Source: Streptomyces sp. Je 1-369 (GTDB lineage Bacteria; Actinomycetota; Actinomycetes; Streptomycetales; Streptomycetaceae). Taken from it: 64,000 nucleotides of DNA. Of the stretch, positions 36,709-45,628 are shown in pieces. The notes below the pieces were generated by a model. It worked only from the letters and a program-made list of their open reading frames with translations, did not search any database and had not been told where the DNA came from. The position numbers and the translations under genes are program-made. The DNA lies in contig NZ_CP101750.1 of the NCBI RefSeq assembly GCF_026810505.1, forward strand, positions 1,331,448-1,395,447. Reading direction: 5' to 3'. Position 1 is the stretch's first letter. Each line of letters starts with the position of its first letter.

Positions 36709-37164
36709 ATGGATGAGATCGACCGCAGCATCTTGCGCGAGCTGCAGAACGACGGCCGACTGACCAACCAGGAGCTGGCCGCGCGGGTCGGCCTCAGCGC
36801 GTCGCCGTGCATGCGACGCGTGCGCCAGCTGGAGCTGGACGGGGTCATCCAGGGATACCGCGCGGTGGTCTCCCCGGAAGCGGTCGGCCGGGGCTTCGAG
36901 GTACTGGTCTCCATCGAGGTGCGCCGCGACCGCGAGACGGTCGAGGCGTTCGAGGCCGCGCTCCAGGACATTCCGGACGTCATCGAGGCGTACCGGCTGT
37001 TCGGGAGCCCCGGCTGCCTGCTGCGCATCGCGGTCGCCGACCTCGCCGCGTACGAGCGGCTCTGGATCGAGCGGCTCACCACGCTGGCGGGGGTGACCGA
37101 GGTCAACTCGCAGATCATCATGAAGCGGATCAAGGAACCGCAGGGCCTGCCGGTGGACAACTGA
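36709..37164 (+). CDS. Lrp/AsnC-family regulator of asparagine catabolism (inferred)
   Basis: A 151-residue regulator beginning MDEIDRSILRELQNDGRLTN. The HTH at about 22-46 is QELAARVGLSASPCMRRVRQLE; the RAM domain follows (SIEVRRDRETVEAFEAALQDIPDVIEAYRLFGSPGCLLRIAVAD). ATG 36709. It is divergent from the asparaginase gene with a palindrome between them, so control of asparaginase and perhaps aspA in response to asparagine or aspartate is a reasonable inference. It is of normal length, unlike the other Lrp protein in the window, which has an extra tail. Confidence 0.9.
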   Translation: MDEIDRSILRELQNDGRLTNQELAARVGLSASPCMRRVRQLELDGVIQGYRAVVSPEAVGRGFEVLVSIEVRRDRETVEAFEAALQDIPDVIEAYRLFGSPGCLLRIAVADLAAYERLWIERLTTLAGVTEVNSQIIMKRIKEPQGLPVDN

Positions 37165-37211
37165 GTGCGACCCACGGGCTCCACCAGCCCCCGCCCCCTC
37201 CAACCTCCCTT

Positions 37212-37253
37212 TGGTACAGACCTATTGACGCCAGGTCTATACCAGCCTAGGTT
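37212..37253 (+). promoter_or_regulatory. Chitinase promoter with two dre-like (DasR-type) repeats
   Basis: TGGTACAGACCT (37212-37223) and AGGTCTATACCA (37233-37244) are inverted copies (11 of 12 positions), centres 21 bp apart. Each resembles the DasR dre core TGGTCTAGACCA. A -35 TTGACG (37225-37230) and -10 TAGGTT (37248-37253), 17 bp apart, interleave with them: one repeat lies just upstream of the -35 and the other in the spacer. This fits N-acetylglucosamine-relieved repression. Confidence 0.7.
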
Positions 37254-37308
37254 GACGCACCGCACGAGGCACGTCTCCGCATCCCCCACCGCACCCAGGG
37301 AGCACCGC

Positions 37309-38370
37309 GTGATCGGTCGGACGTTGAGCCTGCTGGGGTCAGCCCTGGCACTGGCCTGTGTCGCACAGCTGCCCGCCGCCGCGGCGGCCCCCGCCCCCAC
37401 TCCCGCCGCACCGCGGGCCGACACCTGCGCGGTCAAGCCGAAGCCCGCGGGCAAGGTGCTCCAGGGGTACTGGGAGAACTGGGACGGCGCGTCGAACGGC
37501 GTGCACCCGCCGTTCGGCTGGACCCCCATCACCGACAGCCGCATCAAGCAGCACGGCTACAACGTCATCAACGCGGCCTTCCCCGTCATCCGCTCCGACG
37601 GCACCGTCCTGTGGGAGGACGGCATGGACGCGACGGTGAAGGTCGCGACGCCCGCCGAGATGTGCCAGGCGAAGGCGGACGGCGCGACCATCCTGATGTC
37701 CATCGGCGGCGCCACGGCGGGCATCGACCTGAACTCCACCGCTGTCGCCGACCGCTTCGTCGAGACGATCGTGCCGATCCTGAAGAAGTACAACTTCGAC
37801 GGCATCGACATCGACATCGAGACGGGCCTGGTGGGCAGCGGCAACATCAACCAGTTGTCGGCCTCGCAGTCCAACCTCATCCGCATCATCGACGGCGTGC
37901 TCGCCCGCATGCCCGCGGGCTTCGGCCTCACGATGGCCCCCGAGACGGCGTACGTCACCGGCGGCAGCGTCGTCTACGGCTCGATCTGGGGCGCGTATCT
38001 GCCGATCATCAAGAAGTACGCGGACAACGGCCGCCTGTGGTGGCTCAACATGCAGTATTACAACGGCAGCATGTACGGCTGCTCCGGCGACTCCTACTCC
38101 GCGGGCACCGTACAGGGCTTCACCGCTCAGACCGACTGCCTCAACAAGGGCCTGAACATCCAGGGCACCACCATCAAGGTCCCCTACGACAAGCAGGTCC
38201 CCGGCCTCCCCGCCCAACCGGGCGCAGGCGGCGGCTACATGTCCCCGAGCCTCGTCACCCAGGCCTGGAACCGCTACAACGGCGCCCTCAAGGGCCTGAT
38301 GACGTGGTCGATCAACTGGGACGGATCGAAGGGCTGGACGTTCGGCGACAACTTCAAGCGGATCAGCTGA
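37309..38370 (+). CDS. Secreted GH18 chitinase
   Basis: A 353-residue family 18 chitinase. A signal peptide (about 1-28, RTLSLLGSALALACVAQLPAAAA) precedes the barrel. The catalytic motif FDGIDIDIETG supplies Glu171 of DxxDxDxE. Substrate-binding motifs ILMSIGGATAG and LNMQYYNG are present, and the conserved barrel-end Trp is in LMTWSINWDG. There is no separate chitin-binding domain. GTG 37309 has CAGGGAG at 37296-37302. It hydrolyses chitin to N,N'-diacetylchitobiose-type products outside the cell. The promoter carries two dre-like sites. Confidence 0.92.
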   Translation: MIGRTLSLLGSALALACVAQLPAAAAAPAPTPAAPRADTCAVKPKPAGKVLQGYWENWDGASNGVHPPFGWTPITDSRIKQHGYNVINAAFPVIRSDGTVLWEDGMDATVKVATPAEMCQAKADGATILMSIGGATAGIDLNSTAVADRFVETIVPILKKYNFDGIDIDIETGLVGSGNINQLSASQSNLIRIIDGVLARMPAGFGLTMAPETAYVTGGSVVYGSIWGAYLPIIKKYADNGRLWWLNMQYYNGSMYGCSGDSYSAGTVQGFTAQTDCLNKGLNIQGTTIKVPYDKQVPGLPAQPGAGGGYMSPSLVTQAWNRYNGALKGLMTWSINWDGSKGWTFGDNFKRIS

Positions 38371-38427
38371 CCCCGAGGACACGGCCGCCCCCGCTCCCCT
38401 GCAACGCCTGACGCCGATCGGGAACGC

Positions 38428-41142
38428 TCAGCCGCGCTCGAAGACCGCGACCGTTCGCGCCGGGACGGTGAACGCGCCTGAACTCCGGTCGTACGTCGAT
38501 GACTTCACGGTGCGGTCCGCGCCGGACGCCTGGACCGGGTGCAGGGCGTAGCGGGTGCCCCGCAGGGCGTCGACCCGCTGTAGCTGGGTCTGCGGGCTCG
38601 CGTTGAGGACGACCACGAGGTCGCCGAGCTTCATGGTGATGACGCCGGGGGTCTCGTCGTCCGTGCCGGACAGCGGGAAGGACAGGGCCGACTGGACCTT
38701 CCCGGCCGTGGCGAGGGAGAAGGCGGGCTCGGTCGTCCGGATGTGCAGCAGGTCCCGGTACGCACCCGACGTGCCGTTGATCGTCTCGCAGTCCGGGGTC
38801 AGCGTGGACGCGGACGACAGCAAGGGCTTGGCGTAGGGCCACTTGTCCTTGTTGTCGGCGGCCGGGGGCAGGCCTCGGCCGAAGCCGTTGCCCGCGCGGC
38901 AGTCCCAGTTGACCGTGTTGAACCAGTCGCCGCTGTCGAAGGAGTTGCGGTCCAGGGACTTGGAGCGCAGCAGGTCCGTTCCCGCCTGGGAGAGCGCCGG
39001 GCCCTGGGAGAGGGCGGCGGTCGCCATGGCGAGGACCTGCATGCGGGCCCGGTCGGCCGTCGCCGTGCCTGCGGGCAGCTTGAAGGCGAGCGCGTCGTAC
39101 AGCGATTCGTTGTCGTGCGCGTCCGCGTAGGAGAGCGCGTCGCCCGGCCGCGCCGCGTATCCGGCGGGGGCGCCGTTGTAGTCGACGTCCGCGCCCTTGA
39201 CCCTGCGTCCGGCCGAGTCCTTGAAGGTGTAGTCGGCGAGGTTGCCGGTCAGGCCGACCTTGATGAGGTCCTGGTAGTGCAGGAGGCGGGCCTTCTGTTC
39301 GGCCGGGGTGCCGTTGGAGCGGGAGGAGTTGGGGTCCGTGTACAGGCCGCTGGCGAAGCCCTGTACGCCCGGGTCGCCGTCGAACGGGCCGCCGCCGCGC
39401 AGCGCGTCGCGCGAGCGGTCGGAGAACGTCGCGATGCCGGTGCCCGCCATGTTCTTCTGGGTGGCCTGGACGAAGCGGGCGTCGTCGGCGACCTCTCCGA
39501 AGTTCCACCCCTCGCCGTACAGGACGATGCTCTTGCCGTCGACGCCGTCCTTCGCCGGGGTCAGCGCGTCGAGTGCCTTGCGGACGGCCAGGATGTTGGC
39601 CTTGGGGTGGTGGCCCATCAGATCGAAGCGGAAACCGTCGACCTTGTACTCCTTGGCCCAGGTGACGAGCGAGTCGACGACGAGCTTGCCCATCATCGTG
39701 TTCTCGGTCGCCGTGTTGGCGCAGCACGTGGAGGTGGTGACCGCGCCGTCGGCGTCAAGGCGCTGGTAGTAGCCGGGCACGATCCTGTCGAGCACGGACT
39801 TGTCGGCCTGGCCGCTCGCGACGGTGTGGTTGTAGACGACGTCCATGACCGTGCGCAGCCCCGAGCCGTTGAGGCCTTGCACCATCTTGCGGAACTCCAC
39901 GGTGCGGCGGGTGCCCTCGGGGTCGCTCGCGTACGAACCCTCCGGCACCGTGAAGTGCAGGGGGTCGTAACCCCAGTTGTACGCGTCCTTGCCCGCGCTC
40001 TTCGTGACGCAGGCCTGCTGCTCGTCGGAGTCCGGGGCGTACGCGGGCGGGTCGCAGTCGGGGGTGGCCTGGTCGGAGGCGCGTTCCGGGACGGTGCCGA
40101 TGTCGAAGACGGGCAGCAGGTGTACGTACGACGTGCCGGCGCGGGCCAGGCGGCGCAGGTGCTTCATGCCGTCGGACTTCTTGTCCGTGAACGCCAGGTA
40201 CTGGCCCGGGTGGTCCGACGTGCGGTCCGCGGCGGAGAAGTCCCTGACGTGCAGCTCCTGGATCTGCGCGGCGCGCAGCGGGATCGCCTTCGGCTTGCGC
40301 AGCCCGGCCCAGCCCTTGGGGGCGAGCTCCGCGTGGGTCAGGTCGACGGCGAGGCTGCGCTCGGAGCCGGTGGTGAGCGCGGTGGAGTAGGGGTCGGTGA
40401 CCTTGTTGGTGACGACCTTGCGGACGCTCGGCGCCCACACCTTGACGACGTACCGGTAGGCCTTGCCCGACCAGCTGCCCGGCCCGGTCGCCGACCAGAC
40501 CCCGGAGGCGCGGTCCCGGTGCATCGTCACCGTGCGGCCGCCGATGTCGAGGGAGACGCGCTGGGCGGTGGGCGCCCAGACGGCGAGGGTGACGCGGCCG
40601 TGGGTGAAACGCGGGCCGAGGGTGGCCTTGGCGGCGGCCGTGCCGTACACGTCGTCGAGGACGCCCTGGGTCTGCACGCCGGTCGCGGAGCGCAGCGTGC
40701 CGTCGGCGGAGCGGGCGGTGGCGACGAGCTGGCCGGTGAGGGCGGCGCGGACCAGGTGGCGGTCGCGGGGGTCGACGGTGAAGGCGGCGTAGCCCTTGAG
40801 GTGCGGGTACTTGGCCTTCTGGGCGCCGGTGAGGCCGCCGTCGGCCGGGGTGAGGCGCAGCCGGTGCGTCGCCGCTCCCCCGATGTCGCCGCCCTCGACC
40901 GTGAGGCCGCCGCGGGTTGCGTACAGGAGTTCGTGGCGGCTCCCCGTGTCCGCGTCCCAGGCGAGGGTGTTCCTGTCGATCCACTGGGCCCGCGACTTCG
41001 ACAGGTCCAGCGGGTCGGCCTGCTCGGCCGCGGCGGACGGCGTCGACGGTGCCATCGGCACGGCCGTCGCGGTCAGGGGCACGGTGGCGGCGAGCAGGGC
41101 GAGGGCCACGGTCACGGCGGCGCGGCGCGGGGAGCCGGTCAC
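38428..41142 (-). CDS. Secreted pullulanase (alpha-1,6-debranching GH13)
   Basis: A 904-residue exported debranching enzyme. A Sec signal (about 1-40, RRAAVTVALALLAATVPLTATA) is followed by beta domains of the pullulanase N-terminus, a CBM48 (about 165-260, TLAVWAPTAQRVSLDIGGR) and the GH13 barrel. The nucleophile is Asp507 in DGFRFDLMGHH and the acid/base Glu544 in VLYGEGWNFGE; YADAHDNESLYD holds the third acid. GTG 41142 has GAAGGAG eight bases upstream. It degrades pullulan or branched limit dextrins released by the neighbouring amylase. Two hairpins and a G-rich tract precede it, so it may be read partly through from the amylase gene. Confidence 0.93.
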   Translation of the reverse strand: MTGSPRRAAVTVALALLAATVPLTATAVPMAPSTPSAAAEQADPLDLSKSRAQWIDRNTLAWDADTGSRHELLYATRGGLTVEGGDIGGAATHRLRLTPADGGLTGAQKAKYPHLKGYAAFTVDPRDRHLVRAALTGQLVATARSADGTLRSATGVQTQGVLDDVYGTAAAKATLGPRFTHGRVTLAVWAPTAQRVSLDIGGRTVTMHRDRASGVWSATGPGSWSGKAYRYVVKVWAPSVRKVVTNKVTDPYSTALTTGSERSLAVDLTHAELAPKGWAGLRKPKAIPLRAAQIQELHVRDFSAADRTSDHPGQYLAFTDKKSDGMKHLRRLARAGTSYVHLLPVFDIGTVPERASDQATPDCDPPAYAPDSDEQQACVTKSAGKDAYNWGYDPLHFTVPEGSYASDPEGTRRTVEFRKMVQGLNGSGLRTVMDVVYNHTVASGQADKSVLDRIVPGYYQRLDADGAVTTSTCCANTATENTMMGKLVVDSLVTWAKEYKVDGFRFDLMGHHPKANILAVRKALDALTPAKDGVDGKSIVLYGEGWNFGEVADDARFVQATQKNMAGTGIATFSDRSRDALRGGGPFDGDPGVQGFASGLYTDPNSSRSNGTPAEQKARLLHYQDLIKVGLTGNLADYTFKDSAGRRVKGADVDYNGAPAGYAARPGDALSYADAHDNESLYDALAFKLPAGTATADRARMQVLAMATAALSQGPALSQAGTDLLRSKSLDRNSFDSGDWFNTVNWDCRAGNGFGRGLPPAADNKDKWPYAKPLLSSASTLTPDCETINGTSGAYRDLLHIRTTEPAFSLATAGKVQSALSFPLSGTDDETPGVITMKLGDLVVVLNASPQTQLQRVDALRGTRYALHPVQASGADRTVKSSTYDRSSGAFTVPARTVAVFERG

Positions 41143-41163
41143 GGCGGTTTCTCCTTCAGGGCT

Positions 41164-41188
41164 GGGGGGCTGGGGGGCTGGGGAAGGG
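41164..41188 (+). other. G-quadruplex-type tract at the pullulanase leader
   Basis: Four G-runs (six, six, four and three G, separated by CT, CT and AA) on the plus strand, 22-46 bp before the pullulanase start. Because the gene is on the minus strand, the G-rich strand is the template. It could slow RNA polymerase or be a replication-slippage tract. Confidence 0.6.
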
Positions 41189-41194
41189 AGGTAC

Positions 41195-41271
41195 GGCCGC
41201 CCGGCAGCGGGGACACGGATGGGCCGGGCGGCCGGTCTATGGGGGGGGCCGGTCTTGCGCGGGACCGGCCC
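41195..41271 (-). terminator. Two consecutive hairpins between amylase and pullulanase genes
   Basis: Stem one: GGCCGCCCGGC (41195-41205) with GCCGGGCGGCC (41223-41233), 11 perfect pairs. Stem two: GGGCCGGTC (41246-41254) with GACCGGCCC (41263-41271), nine perfect pairs and an 8-nt loop. Both are in the 143-bp gap downstream of the amylase stop. They probably terminate or attenuate transcription from the amylase gene. Confidence 0.65.
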
Positions 41272-41285
41272 TGGGAGGAGGCCGG

Positions 41286-42686
41286 TCAGCAGTTCTTGGC
41301 CCCGGTGTGCAGCGCGAGGGCCGTGTTCGGGGCGACGGCCGCCGTGAACTGTCCCGAGCCGTTCACGCTGACGCTCCTGCCGCTCTGCACGTCGCAGTAC
41401 GTGCCCGCCGCCAGGGAGGTCTGGAAGGTGCGGTTGACGGTGGACCCTTCGTGGTTGATGACGACGTATGCCTTGTCGCCGCGGCCGAAGGCGACCGTGT
41501 TGTTGCCGTTGTCCCACCAGTTGGTGACCGACGCGCCGCGTGCGGTGTTGCGGAACTTGACCATGCTGCGGATCTCCGGCCAGGCGTGCTGGCACTTCCA
41601 GCCGTCGCTGTAGCAGGTCTTCACCTGGCCGCCGTTGGGCGATCCGGCGTCGTTGTTGCTGAACTCGTAGCCGGAGTGGACGTCGGGAGAGCCGTAGGGC
41701 CAGGCCAGCATGAAGACGTGCGCGAGGGTGTAGTTGGCGCCGTCCTTGTAGTTGAGGGTCTGGCCGTGGCGCTCGGTGTCGTGGTTGGTGACGAACACGG
41801 AGCTGGTGCCGCCCGGCATGTAGCCCCAGCCCTCGCCGTAGTTCTTCAGGTAGGCGAGCTTCTCGTTGTTGAAGACGCGCTTGAGGTCCCAGGCGTACCG
41901 GAACTCCTGCGGGTCGCCGGTCGCGGTGTACTCGCTCGGGGAGACGGGCTCGCCCGCCCCGTGCAGCGTCTCCTGCTTCCAGTGGACGCCCGGGTTGCTC
42001 AGGCGTGACTTGATGTTCTTCAGGTCGTCGACGGGCATGTGCTTCGCCGCGTCGATGCGGAAGCCGTCGACGCCGAGCGAGAGGAGGTCGTTGAGGTACG
42101 TGGCGATGCGGCCGCGCACGTGGTTCTCGCCGGTGTCGAGGTCGGCGAGGCCGCCCAGCTCGCAGTGCTGGACGTTCCAGCGGTCCTGGTAGTTGCTGAT
42201 GTCGGCCTTGCAGTCGTCCATGTCGGCGGACGAGTACGTGCCCGGGTAGTCGTACTTGCTGAAGCGCGAGCCCGCCGAGCCGGTGCCGGACGCGTTGGTC
42301 ATGTGGTTGATCACCGCGTCGGCGACGACCTTCACACCGGCCGAGTGGCAGGTGTCGACCATGTCCTTGAACGCGGCGCGGTCACCGAGCCGGGTGCCGA
42401 TCCTGTAGCTGACCGGCTGGTACGCGGCCCACCAGGCGTCGCCCTGGAGGCGCTCCTGCGGTGGGGAGACCTGCACGTACCCGTAACCGTCCGGGCCGAG
42501 CCGGTCCGTACAGGCCTTGGCGACGGACTTGAAGTTCCACTCGAAGAGGACGGCGGTGACGTCCTTGCCGCCGGGCGGGGCGGCCTGGGCCGCAGGGGCC
42601 CCGGCGACGACGCTGCCCGCGACACCCGCGATCAGGGCCAGCGCGGTCGCGACGGGTCTGCGGCTCTTGGTGGTCCGGCCGGTCAT
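41286..42686 (-). CDS. Secreted alpha-amylase (GH13)
   Basis: A 466-residue enzyme hydrolysing internal alpha-1,4 bonds of starch outside the cell. Signal peptide about 1-32 ([29 protein letters not shown]). The four GH13 regions are [15 protein letters not shown] (nucleophile Asp212), the acid/base Glu region HGAGEPV (about 246) and [11 protein letters not shown]. The C-terminal beta domain C is present, with no starch-binding CBM20, so it is the short form. ATG 42686 has AGGAGG six bases upstream. Direct repeats of CTTGC-type half-sites precede it, in line with MalR-family control of Streptomyces amylases. Confidence 0.94.
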   Translation of the reverse strand: MTGRTTKSRRPVATALALIAGVAGSVVAGAPAAQAAPPGGKDVTAVLFEWNFKSVAKACTDRLGPDGYGYVQVSPPQERLQGDAWWAAYQPVSYRIGTRLGDRAAFKDMVDTCHSAGVKVVADAVINHMTNASGTGSAGSRFSKYDYPGTYSSADMDDCKADISNYQDRWNVQHCELGGLADLDTGENHVRGRIATYLNDLLSLGVDGFRIDAAKHMPVDDLKNIKSRLSNPGVHWKQETLHGAGEPVSPSEYTATGDPQEFRYAWDLKRVFNNEKLAYLKNYGEGWGYMPGGTSSVFVTNHDTERHGQTLNYKDGANYTLAHVFMLAWPYGSPDVHSGYEFSNNDAGSPNGGQVKTCYSDGWKCQHAWPEIRSMVKFRNTARGASVTNWWDNGNNTVAFGRGDKAYVVINHEGSTVNRTFQTSLAAGTYCDVQSGRSVSVNGSGQFTAAVAPNTALALHTGAKNC

Positions 42687-42716
42687 GGGGTACCTCCTGC
42701 GCGTTGAGGGAACCTT

Positions 42717-42767
42717 CAGCAAGTGCTTCCTCCGGCAAGATCCTTCTCGGCAATTCCTTGCAGCAAG
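42717..42767 (-). promoter_or_regulatory. CTTGC-type repeats upstream of the amylase gene
   Basis: On the coding strand ACTTGCTG occurs twice (complements of 42717-42724 and 42761-42768), with an additional CTTGCCGG between. The upstream copy is part of the 11-bp dyad CTTGCAGCAAG (42757-42767). Streptomyces amylase promoters are known to carry CTTGC(A)-type repeats bound by MalR/Reg1 repressors. Confidence 0.55.
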
Positions 42768-42816
42768 TCAGCACAAGTTGTTGCGGGTTGGACGGTATGG
42801 CGCCCCCCGCATGGGG

Positions 42817-43872
42817 TCAACCCTCTGGACAGACTCCGGTGGAACCGCGCACGACCAGCTCCGGCTGGAAGACGAACTCCGTGCGCTGCACGGGGTTTCC
42901 GTCGATCTCTTCCAGGAGTGCGCCCACCGCGGCGGTCGCCATCGCCTGCACCGGCTGGCGCACGGTGGTCAGCGGCGGGTCCGTGAAGGCGATGAGCTGG
43001 GAGTCGTCGAAGCCGACCACGGAGACGTCGCCGGGCACGGTGAGGCCGCGGTCGCGCACGGTCCTGACGGCGCCGAGTGCCATCAGATCGCTGCCGCACA
43101 CCATCGCCGTGCATCCGAGATCGAGGAGGGCGCCGGCCGCGGCCTGCCCGCCCTCGACCGTGAACAGGGTGCGCTGCACGAGGCGTTCGGCCTCCGCCTG
43201 CGGCAGGCCGAGCATGCTGTGCAGGGCCGCCGTGAACCCCTCCGCCTTGCGGCGCGATGGCACGTACCGGGTCGGGCCGATGGCGAGCCCGATCCGCTCG
43301 TGCCCGAGGTCGACGAGGTGGCGTACGGCCATCCGCACCGCCGAGCGGTCGTCGGGCGAGACGAAGGACACCGGGATGTCCTCGTTGTAGCCGTTGACGA
43401 GGACGAACGGCACTTTGCGGTGCGCCAGTTCGCGGTAGCGCGCGGTGTCGGCCGTCATGTCGGCGTGCAGACCCGACAGGAAGATGATGCCGCTGACCCC
43501 GCGGTCCTCCAGCTGTTCGACCAGCTCGTCCTCGGTGGCGCCGCCCGGCATCTGCGTACAGAGCATCGGGGTGTAGCCGTGTCCTGCCAGGACCTGCTCG
43601 ATGACCTGCGCGAAGGCGGGGAAGATCGGGTTGGTCAGCTCGGGGATGACCAGGCCGACCAGTCCGGCGCTGCGCCGTTTCAGCCGGGTGGGCCGTTCGT
43701 AGCCGAGGACGTCCAGGGCGGCGAGGACCCGGCGCCTGGTGCCGGTCGCGACCCCCGCCTTGCCGTTCAGGACCCGGCTCGCGGTGGCCTCACTGACGCC
43801 GGCCTGGGCCGCGATGTCCAGGAGCCGCGGGGCGCCCCGGTGGGCGTCCCGCGGCGCGGAGGGCAGCGTCAC
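42817..43872 (-). CDS. LacI-family repressor, MalR-like paralog
   Basis: A 351-residue LacI/GalR regulator. HTH LLDIAAQAGVSEATASRVLNGKAG at about 18-41, hinge near ERPTRLKRRSAGLVG, and a periplasmic-binding-like effector domain ending in FVFQPELVVRGSTG. It is collinear with the MalR at 49166-50185 (ALDVLGYERP, PEL.NPIFPAFAQVI, DRGVSGIIF.SGLHAD are shared), so it is clearly a paralog. GTG 43872 overlaps the alpha-glucosidase stop by four bases, placing it at the end of the malEFG-aglA transcript. The open frame continues upstream into the alpha-glucosidase gene in another frame, which is not coding. It probably senses a maltodextrin. Confidence 0.9.
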   Translation of the reverse strand: MTLPSAPRDAHRGAPRLLDIAAQAGVSEATASRVLNGKAGVATGTRRRVLAALDVLGYERPTRLKRRSAGLVGLVIPELTNPIFPAFAQVIEQVLAGHGYTPMLCTQMPGGATEDELVEQLEDRGVSGIIFLSGLHADMTADTARYRELAHRKVPFVLVNGYNEDIPVSFVSPDDRSAVRMAVRHLVDLGHERIGLAIGPTRYVPSRRKAEGFTAALHSMLGLPQAEAERLVQRTLFTVEGGQAAAGALLDLGCTAMVCGSDLMALGAVRTVRDRGLTVPGDVSVVGFDDSQLIAFTDPPLTTVRQPVQAMATAAVGALLEEIDGNPVQRTEFVFQPELVVRGSTGVCPEG

Positions 43873-45518
43873 ACCGCCCACCAGACGGTGGTGTCGGCGG
43901 GCAGGTGCACGGCTCCGTCCGAGACCTCCGCCTCCTCGCTGCCGAGCAGCACGCGGCCGGGAGCCGGGAGCCTGACCGTCTCCGCGGTGGTGTTCACGGT
44001 GCACACGAAGCCCTCTCGGGCGAAGACGAGCACGCCTTCGGGGGCGTCGAGCCATTCGACGGCGCCGCCCGCGCCGAGCCCCGGTTCCGCGCGGCGCACG
44101 GCGAGCGCGCTGCGGTAGAGCTCCAGGGTCGAGCCGGGGTCGCCGGTCTGCGCCTGCACGCTCAGCTCGCCCCAGCCCTCGGGCTGCGGGAGCCAGCTGC
44201 CGCCCGTGCCGAAGCCGTACGACGATCCTTCCGCGGTCCACGGGATGGGCACCCGGCAGCCGTCCCGGAAGCCGTCCTGCCCCTCGGCGCGGATGAACGA
44301 CGGGTCCTGGCGCACCTCGTCGGGCAGGTCGGTGACGTCGGGCAGGCCGAGTTCCTCGCCCTGGTACAGGTACGCGGAGCCGGGCAGCGCCAGCATCAGC
44401 AGCGTCGCCGCGCGGGCGCGGCGCAGGCCGAGCTCGCGGTCGCCCGCGGTGCGCAGCTGGGTGCCGAGGCCCGGCGGGTTGGCGAGGCGCGTGGCGTGCC
44501 GGGTCACGTCGTGGTTCGAGAGGACCCAGGTGGCGGGGGCGCCCACGGGACCCATCGCGGCCAGCGACACGTCGATGACGTCGCGCAGCTCGGCGGCATC
44601 CCAGGAGGTGCCCAGGTACTGGAAGTTGAACGCCTGGTGCATCTCGTCGGGCCTCACGTACTGGGCGGCCCGCTCGACGGTCGGCGTCCACGCCTCGGCG
44701 ACGAGGATGCGTTCCCCCGCGTACTCCTCCAGGACCTGCCGCCAGCTGCGGTAGATCTCGTGCACGCCGTCCTGGTCGAAGAACGGCATGGTGTCGTTGC
44801 CGAGCAGTCTGAGCTGGTCGTGGCGGCCGATGTCGGGCAGGCCGGCCTCCTTGACCAGGCCGTGGGCGACGTCGACGCGGAAGCCGTCGACGCCCATGTC
44901 GAGCCAGAAGCGCAGGATCGAGCGGAACTCGTCCCGGACGGCGGGGTGTTCCCAGTTGAAGTCGGGCTGCTCGGGCGCGAAGAGGTGGAGGTACCACTCG
45001 CCGTCGGGCACCCGGGTCCACGCGGGGCCGCCGAAGATGGACTCCCAGTCGTTGGGCGGGAGTTCGCCGTCGGCGCCCTTGCCGGGGCGGAAGTGGTAGC
45101 GGTCCCGGAGCGGTGATCCCGGGCCTTCGCCCAGCGCGCGGCGGAACCAGTCGTGGCGGTCGGAGGAGTGGTTGGGCACCAGGTCCACGATGATGCGCAG
45201 GCCGAGCTCGTGGGCGTCGCGGATGACCGCGTCGGCGTCGAGGAGGTTGCCGAACATCGGGTCGATGGCGCGGTAGTCGGCGACGTCGTAGCCGGCGTCG
45301 GCCTGTGGCGATGCGTAGAAGGGGCTGAGCCAGACGGCGTCGACGCCGAGGTCCCTGAGGTACGGCAGCCGGCTGCGGATGCCCTCCAGGTCGCCCATGC
45401 CGTCGCCGTTGCCGTCGGCGAAGCTGCGCGGATACACCTGGTAGATCACCGCGTCGCGCCACCAGTCCGTGCGCGTCTCGGTGGTGGGGGCGGCAGGGGC
45501 AGCGAGATGCTGGGTCAT
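43869..45518 (-). CDS. aglA: Intracellular alpha-glucosidase (GH13, AglA-type)
   Basis: A 549-residue GH13 enzyme without signal peptide, beginning with DWWRDAVIYQVYPRSFADGNG. The nucleophile is Asp216 in GFRVDVAHGL and the acid/base Glu275 in LVAEAWTPT; WVLSNHDVTRH has the third acid. It releases glucose from maltose and maltodextrins imported by MalEFG. Its place after malG agrees with aglA of the Streptomyces mal locus. ATG 45518. A perfect 13-bp hairpin separates it from malG, so its expression may be set below that of the transporter. Confidence 0.92.
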   Translation of the reverse strand: MTQHLAAPAAPTTETRTDWWRDAVIYQVYPRSFADGNGDGMGDLEGIRSRLPYLRDLGVDAVWLSPFYASPQADAGYDVADYRAIDPMFGNLLDADAVIRDAHELGLRIIVDLVPNHSSDRHDWFRRALGEGPGSPLRDRYHFRPGKGADGELPPNDWESIFGGPAWTRVPDGEWYLHLFAPEQPDFNWEHPAVRDEFRSILRFWLDMGVDGFRVDVAHGLVKEAGLPDIGRHDQLRLLGNDTMPFFDQDGVHEIYRSWRQVLEEYAGERILVAEAWTPTVERAAQYVRPDEMHQAFNFQYLGTSWDAAELRDVIDVSLAAMGPVGAPATWVLSNHDVTRHATRLANPPGLGTQLRTAGDRELGLRRARAATLLMLALPGSAYLYQGEELGLPDVTDLPDEVRQDPSFIRAEGQDGFRDGCRVPIPWTAEGSSYGFGTGGSWLPQPEGWGELSVQAQTGDPGSTLELYRSALAVRRAEPGLGAGGAVEWLDAPEGVLVFAREGFVCTVNTTAETVRLPAPGRVLLGSEEAEVSDGAVHLPADTTVWWAV

Positions 45519-45546
45519 GTCTTCCCTGGGGATCGAGTGTGGTGGG

Positions 45547-45579
45547 GGCGGCGCCGGACGGTGTCGGTCCGGCGCCGCC
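45547..45579 (-). terminator. Perfect 13-bp hairpin between malG and the alpha-glucosidase gene
   Basis: GGCGGCGCCGGAC (45547-45559) and GTCCGGCGCCGCC (45567-45579) pair completely around a 7-nt loop. There is no T-run after it. It is well placed to protect the malEFG mRNA 3' end or to reduce read-through into the downstream gene, analogous to intercistronic stems in enteric mal operons. Confidence 0.75.
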
Positions 45580-45628
45580 GACGTGGCGTGCGCACTGTGC
45601 GGGTGAGAGTGCGGCGCGGCCGGACGCC

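Noticed and set aside
43873..45462. Upstream extension of the LacI-type gene giving an 881-residue frame
   Set aside because: The extension is an out-of-frame reading of the alpha-glucosidase gene; the real start is GTG 43872 overlapping its stop.
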